A DNA stretch of 64,000 nt from JBBSOK01 sp965219125 (GCA_965219125.1 CBDCMO010000002.1:62001-126000); one strand, 5' to 3'; counted from the stretch's first letter, positions 27,638-36,374 are shown. Made by a program: numbers and translations. The notes: a model not told the origin generated them from the sequence alone.

Positions 27638-28909
27638 CTATCTATGAATCGTCTGCATTCTATCTGGTCCAACCGAAACAATTTTAATCGGTACGTTTAA
27701 TTCTTTTTCAAGAAATTCGATATAATCGTTTAACGGTTTTGGAAAATCTTCAACAGATTTCATTTTTGTTAAATCTTCTTTCCAACCTTTCATTTCAGTA
27801 AAAACGGGTGTAACGTTTTCAGCTTCAATATTGTATGGTAAATGATGTATTTCTTTTCCTCTGTAATTGTAAGCCGTGCAAACTTTAAGCTTTTCAAAAC
27901 CACTTAAAACATCACCTTTCATCATTATTAATTGCGTAACTCCGTTTATTTGTACAGCATATTTTAAAGCAACTAAATCTAACCAGCCACATCGTCTTGG
28001 TCTTCCTGTTGTGGCGCCAAATTCTTTACCCACGCGTCCCATTGTTTCGCCATCTTCATCAAAAAGTTCGGTTGGAAATGGGCCACTGCCAACACGCGTT
28101 GCATACGCTTTAAAAATTCCTAAAACCTCGCCAATTTGGTTTGGGGCAACACCTAAACCTGTGCAAGCACCTGCTGCTGTTGTGTTTGATGATGTTACAA
28201 AAGGGTACGTTCCAAAATCAATATCCAATAACGAACCTTGTGCGCCTTCCGCCAAAATAGTTTTTCCAGCTTGTTGGGCTTGGTATAAATATTCTTCGCT
28301 ATCAATAAATGTCAAGCTTTTTAAAACTTCAACTGCTTCAAAGAAAACAGATTCTAATTCTGCCAAATCATATTGAATTTCAACATTGTAAAAATCTATC
28401 ATCGCCTCGTGCTTGTCTGCCAAAGTGCGATACTTTTCTTGCCAATTATCCATTTCAAGGTCGCCAACACGAATACCGTTTCTACCGGTTTTGTCCATAT
28501 ATGTTGGTCCGATACCTTTAAGAGTTGAACCAATTTTGGCCTTTCCTTTTGAAGTTTCACTTGCAGCATCCAATAATCTGTGTGTTGGAAGAATTAAATG
28601 TGCTTTTCTAGAAATCAAAAGATTTTTCTTAAAATTGATGTTGAATTTTGCAAGATTATCTAATTCTTTCTTGAAAATTACTGGATCAATTACAACACCA
28701 TTTCCAACAACATTAATTGCTTTTTCATGAAAAATACCACTTGGAATTGTGTGTAAAACGTGTTTAATTCCGTCAAATTCCAACGTATGTCCAGCATTTG
28801 GACCACCTTGAAAACGGGCAATAATATCGTAATCGTTGGTTAGTACATCGACAATTTTTCCTTTGCCTTCGTCGCCCCATTGTAAGCCTAACAGTAAGTC
28901 TACAGCCAT
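27638..28909 (-). CDS. purA: Adenylosuccinate synthetase
   Basis: Joins IMP and aspartate with GTP, the first committed step to AMP. The 423-residue protein has the normal length. LLLGLQWGDEGKGKIVD at the N-terminus holds the catalytic Asp and the GTP loop. GGPNAGHTL has the catalytic His, KGIGPTYMDKTGRNGIRV binds IMP, and TTGRPRRCGWLD near residue 300 is the second signature. It follows fur by 7 bp in the direction of transcription (rel, fur, purA), so the purine step is co-transcribed with the stringent-response enzyme. Confidence 0.98.
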   Translation of the reverse strand: MAVDLLLGLQWGDEGKGKIVDVLTNDYDIIARFQGGPNAGHTLEFDGIKHVLHTIPSGIFHEKAINVVGNGVVIDPVIFKKELDNLAKFNINFKKNLLISRKAHLILPTHRLLDAASETSKGKAKIGSTLKGIGPTYMDKTGRNGIRVGDLEMDNWQEKYRTLADKHEAMIDFYNVEIQYDLAELESVFFEAVEVLKSLTFIDSEEYLYQAQQAGKTILAEGAQGSLLDIDFGTYPFVTSSNTTAAGACTGLGVAPNQIGEVLGIFKAYATRVGSGPFPTELFDEDGETMGRVGKEFGATTGRPRRCGWLDLVALKYAVQINGVTQLIMMKGDVLSGFEKLKVCTAYNYRGKEIHHLPYNIEAENVTPVFTEMKGWKEDLTKMKSVEDFPKPLNDYIEFLEKELNVPIKIVSVGPDRMQTIHR

Positions 28910-28916
28910 AATTTAT

Positions 28917-29378
28917 TTATTTTTCTTCGGAAATTTCTTCCTTTTTATTTCCGTAGAAATAGAGTGAATGATTGGTTATTTCTATATCGAAAACTTCTTC
29001 GATTGTTTTTTTTATATTCTGAATACGCGGATCGCAAAACTCAATTACCTCGCCGTTGCTTAAAATTATATGGTCGTGATTTCTATCAAAATAAGACTTC
29101 TCGTAATGCGCCTGATTTTGACCAAACTGATGTTTGCGGACCAAACCACATTCCATTAATAATTCCATCGTATTGTAAAGCGTTGCACGGCTTACACGAT
29201 AGTTTTTATTTTTCATATCTATGTACAAAGACTCAATGTCAAAATGGTCTTCGTGATCATAAATTTGTTGCAATATTGCGTAGCGTTCCGGTGTTTTGCG
29301 GTGGCCTTTTTGTTCAAGGAAACCCGTAAAAACATTTTTTACGATTTCTTGATTGGATATATTGGTTTTAATGCTCAT
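28917..29378 (-). CDS. Fur-family transcriptional repressor
   Basis: A 153-residue metal-responsive winged-helix regulator. Residues ~20-85 form the DNA-binding domain (KTPERYAILQQIYDHEDHFD, RVSRATLYNTMELLMECGLV). The dimerisation domain has HYEKSYFDRNHDHIILSNG with the His-rich metal site, and an EFCDPRIQ segment. The CxxC pairs of Zur/Fur structural zinc sites are not both present, so it may be a Fur, PerR or other sub-type. It sits between rel (23 bp upstream) and purA (7 bp downstream). Confidence 0.92.
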   Translation of the reverse strand: MSIKTNISNQEIVKNVFTGFLEQKGHRKTPERYAILQQIYDHEDHFDIESLYIDMKNKNYRVSRATLYNTMELLMECGLVRKHQFGQNQAHYEKSYFDRNHDHIILSNGEVIEFCDPRIQNIKKTIEEVFDIEITNHSLYFYGNKKEEISEEK

Positions 29379-29401
29379 ATTGAAGGCGCAAAGTTACTAA
29401 T

Positions 29402-31606
29402 TTAAGCTCGCGTAACTTTGTCTATTCCATTAATTTTTTTGATGTTCTCCATTAGGTTTTTAAGGATATCTTTATTTTTAACCACAACAATAATTTTACC
29501 CGTAAAAATACCGTCGTCACTATCAAAGTGAACGCTTTTCATATCTATATTCAGGTTATTCGAAATTACTTTTGTTACTTCATTTACCAGACCAAGAGTG
29601 TCTATTCCCGAAATTAAGAGATTTGCCTTAAAATCACGCTGTGTAGAATCTACCCAAGTTGCCTTCATAACGCGATAGCTATAGTTACTTTGTAATTGTA
29701 TAGCATTTGGACAATTCGTTTTATGAACTTTAATGCCTTCATTTACAGTTACAAATCCAAAAACGGCATCGCCCGGAATTGGATTGCAGCAACTTGCCAT
29801 TTTATAATCTAAACTTTCTTCTTCCTTTCCAAAAACGAGTTGATCATATTTTTCGGTAATTTCTTCTTTATGAACATCTTCAGGCGCATTTGGTTTCCTA
29901 ATTTTATTTTTGAAGAAACTAATAAAGGCGTTAGATCGTGACGAAGCAAATTCTTTTAATTTGGTATTGTCAATTATACCTGCGCCAACGCGATAAAAGA
30001 GATCTAAACTGGTTTTTAATTTAAAATAAATAACCAACTCATTTACCGTCTTTTCATCTAAAGACAACTTTAGCGATTTCAATTTTCGTGTCAAAATTTC
30101 TTTTCCTTCTTCGGCATGTTCCTTTTTCTCATCATTTAGCGAAGCTTTTATTTTTGAACGTGCCCTACCAGAATTCGCGTAATTAAGCCAGTTGGCGGAA
30201 GGTTTAGCTTTATCTGAAGTTATAATTTCAACTTGATCCCCACTTTTTAATTCGTGGCTTAATGGCACCAACTTCCCATTTACTTTTGTTCCGCGCGTAT
30301 GCATACCAACTTCGGTATGTACGTGAAAAGCAAAATCTAAAGCGCTACTACCTTTTGGCAAAGAGAACAAATCTCCTTTTGGCGTAAATACAAATATTTC
30401 TTTTGAATACAGATTTAATTTAAACTCTTCAACAAAATCGATTGCACTTATTTCACTGTTTTCTAGCGTATCTTGTAATTTATTTAGCCAAGTTTCTAAA
30501 GCTTGATCTTCTTTTTCTTTGGTTTTGTATTTATAATGAGCCGCAAAACCTTTTTCGGCAATTTCATTCATTCGTTCACTACGAATTTGCACTTCAACCC
30601 AACGGCCTTTTGGTCCCATTACTGTAATGTGAAGCGCTTCATAACCTGTAGATTTTGGTGAGGAAATCCAATCTCGAAGGCGAATGGGATTCGGTCTAAA
30701 ATGGTCTGTAACGATACTGTAAATTTTCCAAGCTAGAAATTTTTCATTTTCTCGATCGCTTTTATAAATAATTCTAACGGCAAATTTGTCGTAAACTTCA
30801 TCAAAATCTACATTTTGCGCGAGCATTTTTTTTCTGATCGAAAAAATAGATTTGGGTCTTCCTTTTATTTCATAATTAAGTTTTTCAGCGTCAAGATTAT
30901 CTACTATTACTTTTGAAAAAGCATCTATATATGCATCTTGCTCTTGCTTGCTTTCCTTGATTTTGCTGAAAATATCGTGATAAACATCTGGCTCGGTATA
31001 TTTTAAACCAAGATCTTCTAACTGCGTTTTTATATTGTATAGACCAATACGATGAGCGAGTGGCGCGTAAATGTACAGCGTTTCCGAAGCGATTTTTTGT
31101 TGCTTATCTGGCGGCATGCTTCCCATCGTTTGCATATTATGGAGGCGATCGGCAATTTTTATGATGATAACGCGAATGTCTTCATTCAAAGTTAACAACA
31201 TCTTCCGAAAGTTTTCTGCCTGCATTGAAACATCCTGTCCAATGCTCATACTGCTAATTTTGGTAAGGCCGTCCACAATTTTCATAACGGTTTTGCCAAA
31301 AAGCTTTTCTATGTCTTCTAAGGTGTATTCGGTATCTTCAACAACATCGTGAAGTAGGGCAGCGGCAATAGAAGTTGCGTCCAAACCAATCTCGCTTGCA
31401 ACTATTTTTGCAACAGCAATTGGGTGAAAAATATAAGCCTCGCCACTTTTACGGCGTTGTTCTTTGTGAGCATCAACGGCAAGATCAAACGCACTACGGA
31501 TCAATTTCTTATCTCCTGTAGTAAGTGTTCGATAACTTATTTTTAGCAGTTGTTTATACTGCTTTGCAAGCTCCTTTTTTTCTTCTTCTATAGCAACTTC
31601 TGTCAT
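29402..31606 (-). CDS. Bifunctional (p)ppGpp synthetase/hydrolase (Rel/SpoT)
   Basis: Stringent-response enzyme of 734 residues. The N-terminal HD hydrolase is intact (LLHDVVEDT near residue 85, DRLHNMQTM near 155). The synthetase domain follows (GRPKSIFSIRKK near 247; YEALHITVMGPKGRWVEVQI near 325). A TGS domain (VFTPKGDLFSLPKGSSALDF) begins near 402, then a conserved Cys-His segment (SCCNPIPGD, HKTNCPN) and an ACT domain at ~655-734. Both activities look preserved, so it can make and destroy the alarmone. It is the first gene of the rel-fur-purA unit. Confidence 0.97.
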   Translation of the reverse strand: MTEVAIEEEKKELAKQYKQLLKISYRTLTTGDKKLIRSAFDLAVDAHKEQRRKSGEAYIFHPIAVAKIVASEIGLDATSIAAALLHDVVEDTEYTLEDIEKLFGKTVMKIVDGLTKISSMSIGQDVSMQAENFRKMLLTLNEDIRVIIIKIADRLHNMQTMGSMPPDKQQKIASETLYIYAPLAHRIGLYNIKTQLEDLGLKYTEPDVYHDIFSKIKESKQEQDAYIDAFSKVIVDNLDAEKLNYEIKGRPKSIFSIRKKMLAQNVDFDEVYDKFAVRIIYKSDRENEKFLAWKIYSIVTDHFRPNPIRLRDWISSPKSTGYEALHITVMGPKGRWVEVQIRSERMNEIAEKGFAAHYKYKTKEKEDQALETWLNKLQDTLENSEISAIDFVEEFKLNLYSKEIFVFTPKGDLFSLPKGSSALDFAFHVHTEVGMHTRGTKVNGKLVPLSHELKSGDQVEIITSDKAKPSANWLNYANSGRARSKIKASLNDEKKEHAEEGKEILTRKLKSLKLSLDEKTVNELVIYFKLKTSLDLFYRVGAGIIDNTKLKEFASSRSNAFISFFKNKIRKPNAPEDVHKEEITEKYDQLVFGKEEESLDYKMASCCNPIPGDAVFGFVTVNEGIKVHKTNCPNAIQLQSNYSYRVMKATWVDSTQRDFKANLLISGIDTLGLVNEVTKVISNNLNIDMKSVHFDSDDGIFTGKIIVVVKNKDILKNLMENIKKINGIDKVTRA

Positions 31607-31661
31607 AACCTAAAAGTACAACCTTAGTTTCTAATGAGCAAATAGAAAAAGATTTAAGAAC

Positions 31662-31704
31662 GTCCCGAAATGTCGGGACTTTAAGACGTAAACCGTAAGA
31701 CTTG
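31662..31704. repeat. Composite hairpin GTCCCGA repeat plus GACGTAA element
   Basis: A 7-bp hairpin (GTCCCGA at 31662-31668, TCGGGAC at 31673-31679; 4-base loop). It is followed at once by a partial GACGTAA...GTAAGACTTG element of the family at 26770 and 38759. Confidence 0.65.
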
Positions 31705-31759
31705 AATTGAAAAATTTTTGAGACTTTAGAAATTAATTCAACTAGCTATTTTCACAAAG

Positions 31760-31787
31760 CTGCCTACTGCCACTGCGACTGCCTACT
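31760..31787. repeat. CTGCGACTGCC (CAGT/GCAG) repeat overlapping a stop codon
   Basis: CTGCCTACTGCCACTGCGAC and its continuation form a string of the CAGT/GCAG family (here in reverse orientation). Its right end contains the TAG stop codon (31783-31785) of the SpoU methyltransferase gene. Confidence 0.65.
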
Positions 31788-32586
31788 TAATTTTCCTCTG
31801 TCTCTTCGCTTCGAAAATTAAAATTCCCGCTGCGACAGAAACATTCATACTATCAATTTTACCTTCCATTGCAATTATGATGTTTTGAGAACTATTTTTA
31901 AGCCATAAATCACTTAAACCCGTTGCTTCTGTACCGACAACGATGGCTGAAGCTTTTGTAAAACTGCACGTTGAATAGTCTATTGAAGCTTGCAAAGCCG
32001 CGCAATAAATTTCAATATTTTTAGATTTTAGAAAATCTATAATTTCCGATGTAGTTCCCGTTGCTATTTGGTTTGTAAAAATGCCGCCAACGCTACTTCT
32101 TATAATATTGGGATTAAACATATCGGTTTTTGGATTGGCAATAAGTACAGCCTCCACATTTGCAGCATCTGCAGTACGTAAAATTGCGCCGATGTTTCCT
32201 GGTTTTTCGGGTGCTTCGGCTATTAAAATTAATGGATTTTTTGAAGTTATTTCAAGCTTTTCAATTGACAAATCTTTAATTTCAGCAATTGCTAAAATGC
32301 CTTCGGTTGAATTTCGATAGGCTAATTTATTGTAGACTTCTGTTGAAATTTCGATAAATTCGGTAGTTAAAATTTTCTTTTCTAAATCTATAACTACTTC
32401 CGAAGCAATAATTTCAGCACAAAATAGTATTGTTTTTATTTTGAAGCTGCTTTCAACCGCCAAATTAATTTCTCGCAAACCTTCAATACAGAAAAGACTG
32501 GATTTTTTGCGTTCGCGCGATTTTTCCTGTAATAAAACGAATTGTTTTACAAGCGAATTTTGAAGGCTGCTTATTTGTTTGTGCAT
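31783..32586 (-). CDS. SpoU/TrmH-family RNA 2'-O-methyltransferase
   Basis: A 267-residue SPOUT-fold enzyme that methylates a ribose of tRNA or rRNA with S-adenosylmethionine. The N-terminal part is a substrate-binding domain. Motif 1 (EKPGNIGAILRTADAANVEA) lies near residue 130, motif 2 (VGTEATGLSDLW) near 217, and motif 3 (DSMNVSVAAGILIFEAKRQR) at the C-terminus forms the deep knot. The target nucleotide cannot be read from the sequence. Its stop codon lies inside a CAGT/GCAG-type repeat. Confidence 0.93.
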   Translation of the reverse strand: MHKQISSLQNSLVKQFVLLQEKSRERKKSSLFCIEGLREINLAVESSFKIKTILFCAEIIASEVVIDLEKKILTTEFIEISTEVYNKLAYRNSTEGILAIAEIKDLSIEKLEITSKNPLILIAEAPEKPGNIGAILRTADAANVEAVLIANPKTDMFNPNIIRSSVGGIFTNQIATGTTSEIIDFLKSKNIEIYCAALQASIDYSTCSFTKASAIVVGTEATGLSDLWLKNSSQNIIIAMEGKIDSMNVSVAAGILIFEAKRQRKIK

Positions 32587-32598
32587 AGCAAATATACG

Positions 32599-33249
32599 TT
32601 ACGGAATTTTATAGCCTGTACCAAAAAATATCCTAAATCCGACTGAAATATTTATATAATCCACGCCATTAAATGAATCTTTTATTCTGTCCGGCGCGTT
32701 TATATTTGTAAAATCGTGGCGATATTCCGGTGCTATAAACGCTCCGAAATAAGATGAAAATTTGTACGTAAATTCTGGGCTAATCCATATAGTTGTTGCC
32801 GTGTCATTAAAATTATCTCCCGTAACTTTATTGGCATAAACTGTTGCACCAACACCGGCAGAAAGTGAAATTATAAATTTATCAAGTTGCTTTTCATAAC
32901 CAACGGCTGATCCAAAAGTGAGATTTGTCGTTTTATTATAATTTCCCGTAAAATCTGTATTTGTAACATCGCCACTAAAAAAACTAACTGTTGGGCCTAC
33001 ATAAAAATCTTCAAAAAAATTGAATTTTAAACGTAGCATTCCTCCGGTTTTTAAATTGAAACCATTATTTATAAAGTTATCGCCAATTGCAATTGGCGCG
33101 TAAGCTCCAAAATAAATACTTCCAATTTTAGGATTTTGATCGTCTTGATTTTCATTCTCATTAGCAGGTCCAGATTGCTGAACATCTTGACCAAGCATTG
33201 TTGCAGAAAATAATAAAGATACTGCTATAATTTTAATATTCAAAAACAT
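32599..33249 (-). CDS. Outer-membrane beta-barrel-like protein
   Basis: A 216-residue protein with a signal peptide (MFLNIKIIAVSLLFSATMLGQ) and a short acidic linker rich in Asn, Asp and Gln. Alternating hydrophobic strands follow to a C-terminal SVGFRIFFGTGYKIP end. Strands such as LTFGSAVGYEKQLDKFIISL and FSSYFGAFIAPEYRHDF fit an eight- to ten-stranded barrel. The start overlaps the stop of the upstream lipoprotein gene by 17 bp, implying the two work as a pair. Function unknown. Confidence 0.8.
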   Translation of the reverse strand: MFLNIKIIAVSLLFSATMLGQDVQQSGPANENENQDDQNPKIGSIYFGAYAPIAIGDNFINNGFNLKTGGMLRLKFNFFEDFYVGPTVSFFSGDVTNTDFTGNYNKTTNLTFGSAVGYEKQLDKFIISLSAGVGATVYANKVTGDNFNDTATTIWISPEFTYKFSSYFGAFIAPEYRHDFTNINAPDRIKDSFNGVDYINISVGFRIFFGTGYKIP

Positions 33250-33913
33250 AGGTATTTTGTGGATTTGTTAATGGAATTTCTACAGTTTGCGCAGGATCAT
33301 TATTTAATTGATACTCAAAAATTGCAGTTGTACCTTGAATACTATAATAAATTGAATCAATATTCTCTGAATTTGGAGTTAATGTAGTAGGGAAACCGCC
33401 TTGTAATTGGCAATCTCCGCCAAAACCATCAATATCCATATTCACATTGCAAATATCATAAACTATATTAAGGGAATACGTTAATACGTTTTCATCTCCC
33501 GGATTATTTACCAATTGAAAGTTGAGTTCGGCCATTGGCCTAAGTACAATATTTCCCAAAGGATAATCTATAAAATTATTATTTATTTCAGAAAAAAATA
33601 CCTTTCCGGAATATTGGTCATTGTTCAAATTTCCAAACTGAGATTCGGTGTTTATTAAAATTGAAAGTGGATCCGTCAACTCATCAAGACTTATCATTTC
33701 AAAATTACCGAGGATATCACTTTTTGTAAAATCGATAATATCATTGCCTCCTTCAGTTTTTACTGTAATATTTGGGATTGGATTTCCATCAATATCAACA
33801 ATTTTTCCGGTTACATATACGCGTCTGTTATTTTCAATATTTAATGGGTCGTAACAACCGGAAACAAATAATGCGAGGACAAGCATTATTATAAAAATTT
33901 TAAATTCTTTCAT
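33233..33913 (-). CDS. Lipoprotein with carboxypeptidase-regulatory-like beta domain
   Basis: ATG 33913 gives MKEFKIFIIMLVLALFVSGC, a lipoprotein signal with lipidation at Cys20. A longer form from TTG 33946 is unlikely. Residues ~30-100 resemble a CarboxypepD-regulatory/transthyretin-like domain (YVTGKIVDIDGNPIPNITV). The remainder is beta-rich without a known motif. It is probably anchored in the outer membrane, with the beta-barrel protein encoded downstream (17-bp overlap) as its natural partner. Confidence 0.78.
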   Translation of the reverse strand: MKEFKIFIIMLVLALFVSGCYDPLNIENNRRVYVTGKIVDIDGNPIPNITVKTEGGNDIIDFTKSDILGNFEMISLDELTDPLSILINTESQFGNLNNDQYSGKVFFSEINNNFIDYPLGNIVLRPMAELNFQLVNNPGDENVLTYSLNIVYDICNVNMDIDGFGGDCQLQGGFPTTLTPNSENIDSIYYSIQGTTAIFEYQLNNDPAQTVEIPLTNPQNTYVFEY

Positions 33914-34210
33914 CCTTATATTTTTTTTGAAAGATACCGAAATCAAGATAGGTTGCGTGAAATAGAAAATGTATTTTGAATTTTAAATGCTTTTAAGACG
34001 CACAATAATAAAATTTCAAGTTTTAAAGTAGTGTGTTTTTAGATTTAACTAATGTCGAATTAAATTTTAATTGTGAAAATTTTTAATTTAAAGTGTTTTT
34101 AATAAGCCAACTACGAAATAAGCTACAGAAATATTTGCGGTTTATTTTCTATGTGTAAGTCCATTGAAAATAATTGACCTATATTTAACAAAACCCATAA
34201 AACCAATCTT
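33914..34210. other. AT-rich intergenic region between divergent genes
   Basis: A 297-bp AT-rich spacer between the minus-strand lipoprotein gene and the DUF6503-like gene. No reading frame, RNA or repeat that I can support. The promoters of both divergent genes must lie here; I see no full TAnnTTTG box. Confidence 0.5.
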
Positions 34211-35053
34211 ATGAAAAAAATAATTGCAGTCTTATTAATTGCATTAGCTTTTGCTAGCTGTAAAAATGACAAAAATTCTCAGGAAACTGAAATGGATAAT
34301 TCCAAAATGTCTGATAGTTTAATGAATGTAGATGAAAGCACAGATAAAATGGCAGAAGCCAAGGCTAGAAAAGTGTATCCACAAGCTTTGCAAAATATAT
34401 TTACAGCTCACGGCGGATTGGATAGATGGAAGCAAATGAACAACATCTGTTTTCATATGAAAGGCGGAGATGGGGAAGAGGTGCACACTATTTCATTAAA
34501 AAATAGAAGAGATAAAATAGAACATAAAAATTGGACAATTGGCAACGATGGTAAAGGAGTTTGGCTGTTGAAAAATAAAGTTGGTTACGAAGGCAGCCCA
34601 ATGTTTTATAACAATTTAATGTTTTATTTTTATGCAATGCCCTTTGTTTTGGCAGACGAAGGAACCGTTTACAAAGAATTGCCACAAACCGAATTGGATG
34701 GTAAAATGTATAATGCCTACCAAGTTACTTTTGATGATGGAGTAGGAATGAGCTCAAAGGACGAATATAGACTTTATTTTAATACTCAAACCAATAAAAT
34801 GGAGTGGTTGGCATATACAGTCACGTTTGGAAAAACAGATAAAAATGAAGATTTCCATTTTGTAAAATATGATAATTGGGAAGAAATAAATGGACTGTTG
34901 TTACCCGAAAAACTAACTTGGTGGAAAGTTGTGGACGGCAAACCAAAAAGTGAGCGAAACGATATGCACTTTAAAGATGTGACAATTACCGAAACAGTTT
35001 TGGATGATTCGGTTTTTGCAAAACCAAGTGAGGCAAGTTATGTAACTCAATAA
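34211..35053 (+). CDS. Lipoprotein, DUF6503-like
   Basis: A 280-residue protein. MKKIIAVLLIALAFASC is a lipobox with lipidation at Cys17, followed by a charged Asp/Lys/Met linker. The domain from residue ~55 begins YPQALQNIFTAHGGLDRWKQ, a pattern that I associate with DUF6503 of Bacteroidetes, and has a LolA/LppX-like series of beta strands (KNRRDKIEHKNWTIGNDG, NYDNWEEINGLLLPEK in style). It probably acts in the cell envelope. Ends at a strong bidirectional terminator. Function unknown; DUF assignment from memory. Confidence 0.8.
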   Translation: MKKIIAVLLIALAFASCKNDKNSQETEMDNSKMSDSLMNVDESTDKMAEAKARKVYPQALQNIFTAHGGLDRWKQMNNICFHMKGGDGEEVHTISLKNRRDKIEHKNWTIGNDGKGVWLLKNKVGYEGSPMFYNNLMFYFYAMPFVLADEGTVYKELPQTELDGKMYNAYQVTFDDGVGMSSKDEYRLYFNTQTNKMEWLAYTVTFGKTDKNEDFHFVKYDNWEEINGLLLPEKLTWWKVVDGKPKSERNDMHFKDVTITETVLDDSVFAKPSEASYVTQ

Positions 35054-35096
35054 AAATTTTAAATAAGATAGAAATTGTAATAAATGACAGTTAATA

Positions 35097-35125
35097 AAAA
35101 ACCCCCGCTTTTGGCGGGGGTTTTT
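35097..35125. terminator. Bidirectional Rho-independent terminator
   Basis: A 12-bp perfect stem (AAAAACCCCCGC / GCGGGGGTTTTT) with a 5-base loop, with A-run and T-run on its two sides. It serves the plus-strand lipoprotein gene and the convergent cold shock gene. Confidence 0.95.
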
Positions 35126-35149
35126 CGATAAAAAGATTGTTGATTATAG

Positions 35150-35341
35150 TTATATAACTTTAACGTTTACCGCGTTTAATCCTTTTTTTCCTTCTTGTAA
35201 GTCGAATTCAACTTCATCGCCTTCGCGAATTTCGTCAACTAGACCTGAAATGTGTACAAAATGTTCTTTGTTTGAACCTTCTTCTGTGATGAAACCAAAT
35301 CCTTTGGCATCGTTGAAGAACTTAACTGTTCCTTTGTTCAT
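35150..35341 (-). CDS. Cold shock protein (CspA family)
   Basis: A 63-residue single-domain OB-fold protein that binds single-stranded RNA or DNA and melts secondary structure. RNP1-like motif KGFGFIT and RNP2-like motif HFVHISGL are present, and the start MNKGTVKFFNDAKGFGF is typical. Expressed from an identifiable promoter (35392-35425), with a hairpin at the expected transcript start. The gene is closed by the bidirectional terminator 25 bp downstream. Confidence 0.97.
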   Translation of the reverse strand: MNKGTVKFFNDAKGFGFITEEGSNKEHFVHISGLVDEIREGDEVEFDLQEGKKGLNAVNVKVI

Positions 35342-35369
35342 TGTAATATATTTAAAAATTAATTATTAT

Positions 35370-35425
35370 ATCGTATTCAAATACGATGCCACAAAAGTAA
35401 ATTAATTTATTAGATATAATGCAAA
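35370..35425 (-). promoter_or_regulatory. Promoter and 5' leader hairpin of the cold shock gene
   Basis: On the minus strand, TTTG at 35425-35422 is followed after 22 bases by TACTTTTG (35399-35392), which fits the Bacteroidetes -33/-7 pattern at its wide limit. The transcript would start near 35388. The stem ATCGTAT / ATACGAT (35370-35387) thus forms at the very 5' end of the leader, about 30 bases before the start codon. Confidence 0.5.
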
Positions 35426-35430
35426 AACTA

Positions 35431-35649
35431 TTAAAATTTTAACGTTTGTAGGTATAATTTTTCAACCTTCTCCCGTGCCCACGGGGTTTTACGAAGGAAT
35501 GTGAGACTAGATTTAATGCTCGGATTGCTATGAAAACTGTTTATTTTTACTTCATCGCACATCTTTTCCCATCCTAATTCGGTAACTAAATGCTCTAAAA
35601 TGGCTTTTAAGGTAATTCCGTGAAGCGGGTTGTTTGGTTGATTTTCCAT
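35431..35649 (-). CDS. VF530 family DNA-binding protein (DUF2132)
   Basis: A 72-residue protein starting MENQPNNPLHGITLKAILEH. The NPLHGITL, LGWEKMCDEVKINSF, PSIKSSLTFLRKTPWAR and VEKLYL stretches match the VF530 family, small helical proteins named for a Vibrio structure and thought to bind DNA. No membrane or signal sequence. Probably monocistronic, lying between the cold shock gene and the broken acetyltransferase. Confidence 0.92.
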   Translation of the reverse strand: MENQPNNPLHGITLKAILEHLVTELGWEKMCDEVKINSFHSNPSIKSSLTFLRKTPWAREKVEKLYLQTLKF

Positions 35650-35669
35650 TTAATTTTGTATTTATTTAA

Positions 35670-35737
35670 CCACAAAGTTCTCTAAAAAGGCACAAACCTG
35701 CCTGCCGGCAGACAGAGGTCACAGAGAAATTGTACTT
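35670..35737. repeat. Dispersed CCACAAAG...CACAGAG intergenic repeat
   Basis: ACCACAAAGTTCTC and AGGCACAAA are followed by an imperfect palindrome (CCTGCCTGCCGGCAGACAG) and GGTCACAGAGAAA. Such strings are frequent in Bacteroidetes intergenic DNA as far as I recall. Not coding. Confidence 0.55.
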
Positions 35738-35772
35738 AAATATGATTTTTGGAGCATTATATGTTATTGTTC

Positions 35773-36374
35773 TTATGGCGCTTCACATTTTAATTTCAAA
35801 TCCTGTTTTACGTTTTTAAACCATTCATCTTTTAAAATACTTAGAACAATACTGTCTCTTCTGCTTCCGTCAGCTTTAAAACTGTTGTTTCTTAAAACGC
35901 CTTCAACGGTGCAGCCAATTTTCTTCATTGCTTCAATACTGCGTTTGTTTTCATTGTCGGCTCTAAATTCCACTCTTTCTATATCCAACTTTTCAAAGCA
36001 AAGTCTAATAATAGAAACTTATAATTTCTATTTAAACCTGTTCTTTGAAATTTCTTGCCATACCACGTATAACCAAGTTGCAAGGTTGAGTTTGCTAGTT
36101 GCATATCGTAAAACCGAGTATTACCTGCGTATTCCTTGTTTATTTTATCGTAAACTATAAAAGGATATTCTTTTTCTACTTTTCTACCTATTAAAGCAAT
36201 AGAAATATATTTTTTTAAGTTCTCTTCAGAATTTGCTTGTATCAAAGAATACGTCCACAGTTCAGGTTCGTTTATTGAAAAGTGTTTCAAATTTTCGAAA
36301 TCACTTTCTTGCAAAGGTCTTAAAAGAACAAAATCGTTTTCGAGAGTGTAATTTTCTTTAAAATTGAAATTCAT
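35773..36374 (-). pseudogene. GNAT acetyltransferase (RimJ/RimL type) broken by a one-base frameshift
   Basis: Two abutting frames form a single GNAT protein. The N-terminal part (36374 to ~35995) begins MNFNFKENYTLENDFVLLRP and carries the Q-x-T-G-x-N/G acetyl-CoA loop (FQRTGLNRNYK). The C-terminal part (~35995 to 35773) has RVEFRADNENKRSIEAMKK and the GVLRNNS segment. A single missing T in the run at 35995-35997 (TTT instead of TTTT on the minus strand) would restore LLDFAFEKLDIERV. Either a recent mutation or a sequencing error; otherwise the gene looks fully conserved. Confidence 0.85.

Noticed and set aside
27876..28376. 166-residue plus-strand frame opposite purA
   Set aside because: purA is highly conserved and fully accounts for this DNA; the frame has no recognisable domain.
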